A stretch of DNA of 64,000 nucleotides from Actimicrobium antarcticum (GTDB taxonomy: Bacteria; Pseudomonadota; Gammaproteobacteria; Burkholderiales; Burkholderiaceae_D). Positions 61,971-64,000 of this stretch are shown here, piece after piece (within the stretch, counting starts at the first letter, position 1; each line of letters opens with the position of its first letter). The DNA lies in the NCBI RefSeq assembly GCF_039536745.1, contig NZ_BAAAZE010000008.1, positions 955,611 to 1,019,610 of the forward strand, given 5' to 3'. Under the pieces are notes generated by a model. It was not told the DNA's origin and made no database searches. It saw only the letters and a program-made list of their open reading frames with translations. A program made the position numbers and the translations under genes.

Positions 61971-63215
61971 ATGTTCAATAAAGACCTCACCATCGCCAAG
62001 ACTGACCCGGAATTGTGGGCAGCAATGCAACTGGAAACAGCGCGCCAGCAAGATCACATCGAGTTGATCGCTTCTGAAAACTACGCGTCGCCTGCGGTGA
62101 TGGAAGCGCAGGGTTCGCAGCTCACCAACAAGTACGCTGAAGGCTATCCAGGCAAGCGTTATTACGGTGGTTGCGAATATGTCGACGTGGCTGAAACGCT
62201 TGCGATTGATCGCATCAAGCAATTGTTTGGTGCAGAAGCCGCCAATGTGCAACCGAATTCCGGTTCCCAGGCAAACCAGGCGGTGTTTTTTGCCGTATTG
62301 AAACCGGGCGATACGATTTTGGGTATGTCCTTGGCTGAAGGCGGTCATCTGACGCACGGTATGTCACTTAACATGTCCGGCAAATGGTTCAAGGCGGTTT
62401 CTTATGGCTTGAATGCCGCAGAAGAAATCGACTATGAAGCGATGGAGGCGTTGGCTCGGGAGCACAAGCCGAAACTGATTATTGCCGGCGCATCAGCCTA
62501 TTCGCTGCGGATCGATTTCGAGCGCTTTGCAAAAATTGCAAAGGAAGTCGGAGCTTACTTCCTGGCTGATGTGGCGCACTACTCGGGACTGATCGCTGCT
62601 GGTGTTTATCCTAGCCCGGTGCCGCACGCCGATTTCGTGACGTCGACGACGCACAAGTCGTTGCGTGGACCGCGCGGCGGAATCATCCTGATGAAAGCCG
62701 AGTTCGAAAAAATGATCAATTCGGCGATCTTCCCCGGAATTCAGGGTGGGCCGCTGATGCACGTGATTGCGGCTAAAGCGGTTGCGTTCAAAGAAGCGCT
62801 GTCGCCAGAGTTTAAGATTTACCAGCAGCAAGTGGTGAAAAACGCCGATGCGCTTGCAAAAGCCTTGATCCAGCGCGGATTGCGTATTGTGTCCGGGCGT
62901 ACCGAGTCGCATGTCATGCTGGTGGATTTGCGATCGAAGAACATCACAGGGAAAGAGGCTGAAGCCATTCTTGGTTCGGCGCACATGACCTGTAATAAAA
63001 ATGCGATTCCAAACGATCCCGAAAAGCCATTCGTGACTTCGGGTATTCGACTGGGAAGTCCGGCAATGACAACCCGTGGATTCACCGAAGTGGAAGCTGC
63101 CAAGGTTGGTCATCTCATCGCGGACGTGCTGGACAATCCGCATGATGCGGCAACGATCGAGCGGGTGAAAACAGAAGTGCAGCAACTCACGAAGGCTTTC
63201 CCTGTCTACGGTTGA
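61971..63215 (+). CDS. glyA: Serine hydroxymethyltransferase
   Basis: 414-residue PLP enzyme that converts serine and tetrahydrofolate to glycine and methylene-tetrahydrofolate. The ELIASENYASPAV start, NKYAEGYPGKRYYGGCEYVD, HLTHGM, LADVAHYSGL and the PLP Lys in STTHKSLRGPRGG are all intact. The ATG at 61971 has GGAG upstream; a longer frame adds a short leader. nrdR follows 96 bases later, a common proteobacterial neighbour. Confidence 0.96.
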   Translation: MFNKDLTIAKTDPELWAAMQLETARQQDHIELIASENYASPAVMEAQGSQLTNKYAEGYPGKRYYGGCEYVDVAETLAIDRIKQLFGAEAANVQPNSGSQANQAVFFAVLKPGDTILGMSLAEGGHLTHGMSLNMSGKWFKAVSYGLNAAEEIDYEAMEALAREHKPKLIIAGASAYSLRIDFERFAKIAKEVGAYFLADVAHYSGLIAAGVYPSPVPHADFVTSTTHKSLRGPRGGIILMKAEFEKMINSAIFPGIQGGPLMHVIAAKAVAFKEALSPEFKIYQQQVVKNADALAKALIQRGLRIVSGRTESHVMLVDLRSKNITGKEAEAILGSAHMTCNKNAIPNDPEKPFVTSGIRLGSPAMTTRGFTEVEAAKVGHLIADVLDNPHDAATIERVKTEVQQLTKAFPVYG

Positions 63216-63311
63216 TTTGGAAAAAAAGGGGGCCGGTTTTGGTGCCGGTTCCTGCGTAGCCCGGAACGCCTTGGGCCCTTACTTTAAGTGCCACTGTCCG
63301 GTATCTGCAAA

Positions 63312-63785
63312 ATGAAATGTCCATTCTGTCAGCACGGCGACACGCAGGTATTAGATACGCGTGTGTTGGAAGAGGGCGATGCCATACGCCGGCGGCGGCG
63401 CTGCGCGAATTGTGAGAAGCGTTTCATTACCTATGAGCGCATCGAACTGATCATGCCTGCTATCGTCAAAAAGAACGGCAGCCGGACCGAATTCAATTCC
63501 AGCAAGTTGCGTGGAAGCCTGATGCTTGCGTTGCGTAAGCGTCCGGTCCCTGCCGAAGCAGTCGACGCAGCGGTTCATTGCATTGAAGAAAAAATTCGGT
63601 CCAGTGGCGAGCGCGAAGTGACTTCCGGGTATATCGGCGAACTGGTCATGCATGAGCTCAAACGCCTCGACAAGATTGCCTATATCCGATTTGCGTCGGT
63701 CTACAAGAGTTTCGAGGATGTCGCTGAATTTCAAGCAGTGATCGCGGAGATCGGGCACGAACGTAAGTCTGACAAGAAACCTTGA
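63312..63785 (+). CDS. nrdR: Transcriptional repressor NrdR
   Basis: 157 residues: N-terminal zinc ribbon (MKCPFCQHGDTQVLDTR and CANCEKRF, four Cys) followed by the ATP-cone domain (VVKKNGSRTEFNSSKLRGSLMLALRKRPV-type). It represses ribonucleotide reductase genes according to ATP/dATP level. MKCPFCQH is the conserved start; an earlier GTG adds eight residues. Confidence 0.94.
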   Translation: MKCPFCQHGDTQVLDTRVLEEGDAIRRRRRCANCEKRFITYERIELIMPAIVKKNGSRTEFNSSKLRGSLMLALRKRPVPAEAVDAAVHCIEEKIRSSGEREVTSGYIGELVMHELKRLDKIAYIRFASVYKSFEDVAEFQAVIAEIGHERKSDKKP

Positions 63786-64000
63786 AATTATTTATACCAA
63801 ATACTTGCCAGCCTTCCGGGGTATTTGATATAGTTCGGCTCCCGTCGAGAGACGGGCAGCAGTACGCAGTAAGTAAGGGTTTGAAGCGCAGGCGTTCTTT
63901 TGGTAGCAGTTGATCAAGGAGCGCAGGTTTTGCTGGCAGTAACCAGCAGAACACGGCAACGAAACAGTTGACGGCAGCGCGGCAAACCTCCATACTCTCG
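63786..64000. other. Right edge, no supported gene
   Basis: About 215 bases after nrdR. No frame with a ribosome site and plausible product runs to the edge. Likely promoter or leader for a gene beyond the window. Confidence 0.35.

Noticed and set aside
63786..64000. Possible start of a pilin or secretion gene at the right edge
   Set aside because: No prepilin-like FTLIEL motif, no ribosome site and early stops in the candidate frames.

Overview
The window is a dense, GC-rich chromosomal segment of a Gram-negative bacterium, most likely a betaproteobacterium of the Burkholderiales (Oxalobacteraceae-like). The basis is gene order (bamE divergent from fur, hrcA and a HAD gene divergent from nadK-recN-hemH-grpE-dnaK-dnaJ, ybgC-tolQRAB-pal-cpoB, glyA-nrdR), the phaA-phaB polyhydroxybutyrate pair and the protein sequences. 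The genus is inferred, not proven. I see no prophage, plasmid, rRNA or CRISPR region.

Layout. 1-834: an O-antigen-ligase-like membrane protein cut by the left edge. 1326-9443: a nitrogen-scavenging operon with a urea/short-chain-amide ABC transporter (urtABCDE type), aliphatic amidase, an unknown Cys-containing small protein, formamidase and an FmdB zinc ribbon. 9444-9980: a non-coding accessory patch with a REP doublet and a possible transposase remnant. 9981-13517: a solitary 1178-residue protein with a membrane hairpin and a C-terminal tyrosine-phosphatase-like domain whose catalytic Cys is Ser. 13687-15379: fatty acid desaturase and a GNAT-like protein. 15388-18227: ExbB/ExbD, a TonB C-terminal fragment, dapB and bamE. 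18304-28478: fur, hrcA, HAD hydrolase, nadK, recN, hemH and the sigma-32 heat-shock genes grpE, dnaK, dnaJ. 28798-33060: a diffusible-signal-factor (DSF) quorum-sensing locus, rpfG-rpfC convergent with rpfF. 33319-39250: a flavoprotein, beta-carbonic anhydrase and a dipeptide importer (dppBCDF, no binding protein). 40096-42064: phaA-phaB. 43068-45472: a bufferin-type metallophore operon. 45566-54468: a leftward run of housekeeping and unknown genes (zinc metallopeptidase, AlkB, S4 protein, MAPEG, S9 peptidase, RMD1-like protein, exonuclease I). 55342-55417: tRNA-Lys(UUU). 55548-60865: the Tol-Pal cell-envelope cluster. 60892-63785: SDR, glyA and nrdR.

The most interesting locus is the bufferin operon. 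It holds a four-Cys DUF2282 precursor (BufA1-like), one ORF that fuses the MNIO/DUF692 modifying enzyme (BufB) to its DUF2063 partner (BufC), and a DoxX-family membrane protein. A plausible ECF-sigma promoter lies in front. The second is the large pseudophosphatase-like protein, which resembles a host- or competitor-directed effector more than a housekeeping enzyme. The complete DSF locus with a non-canonical GYP motif, the unknown 84-residue Cys protein in the amidase operon and several non-ATG small genes also merit attention.
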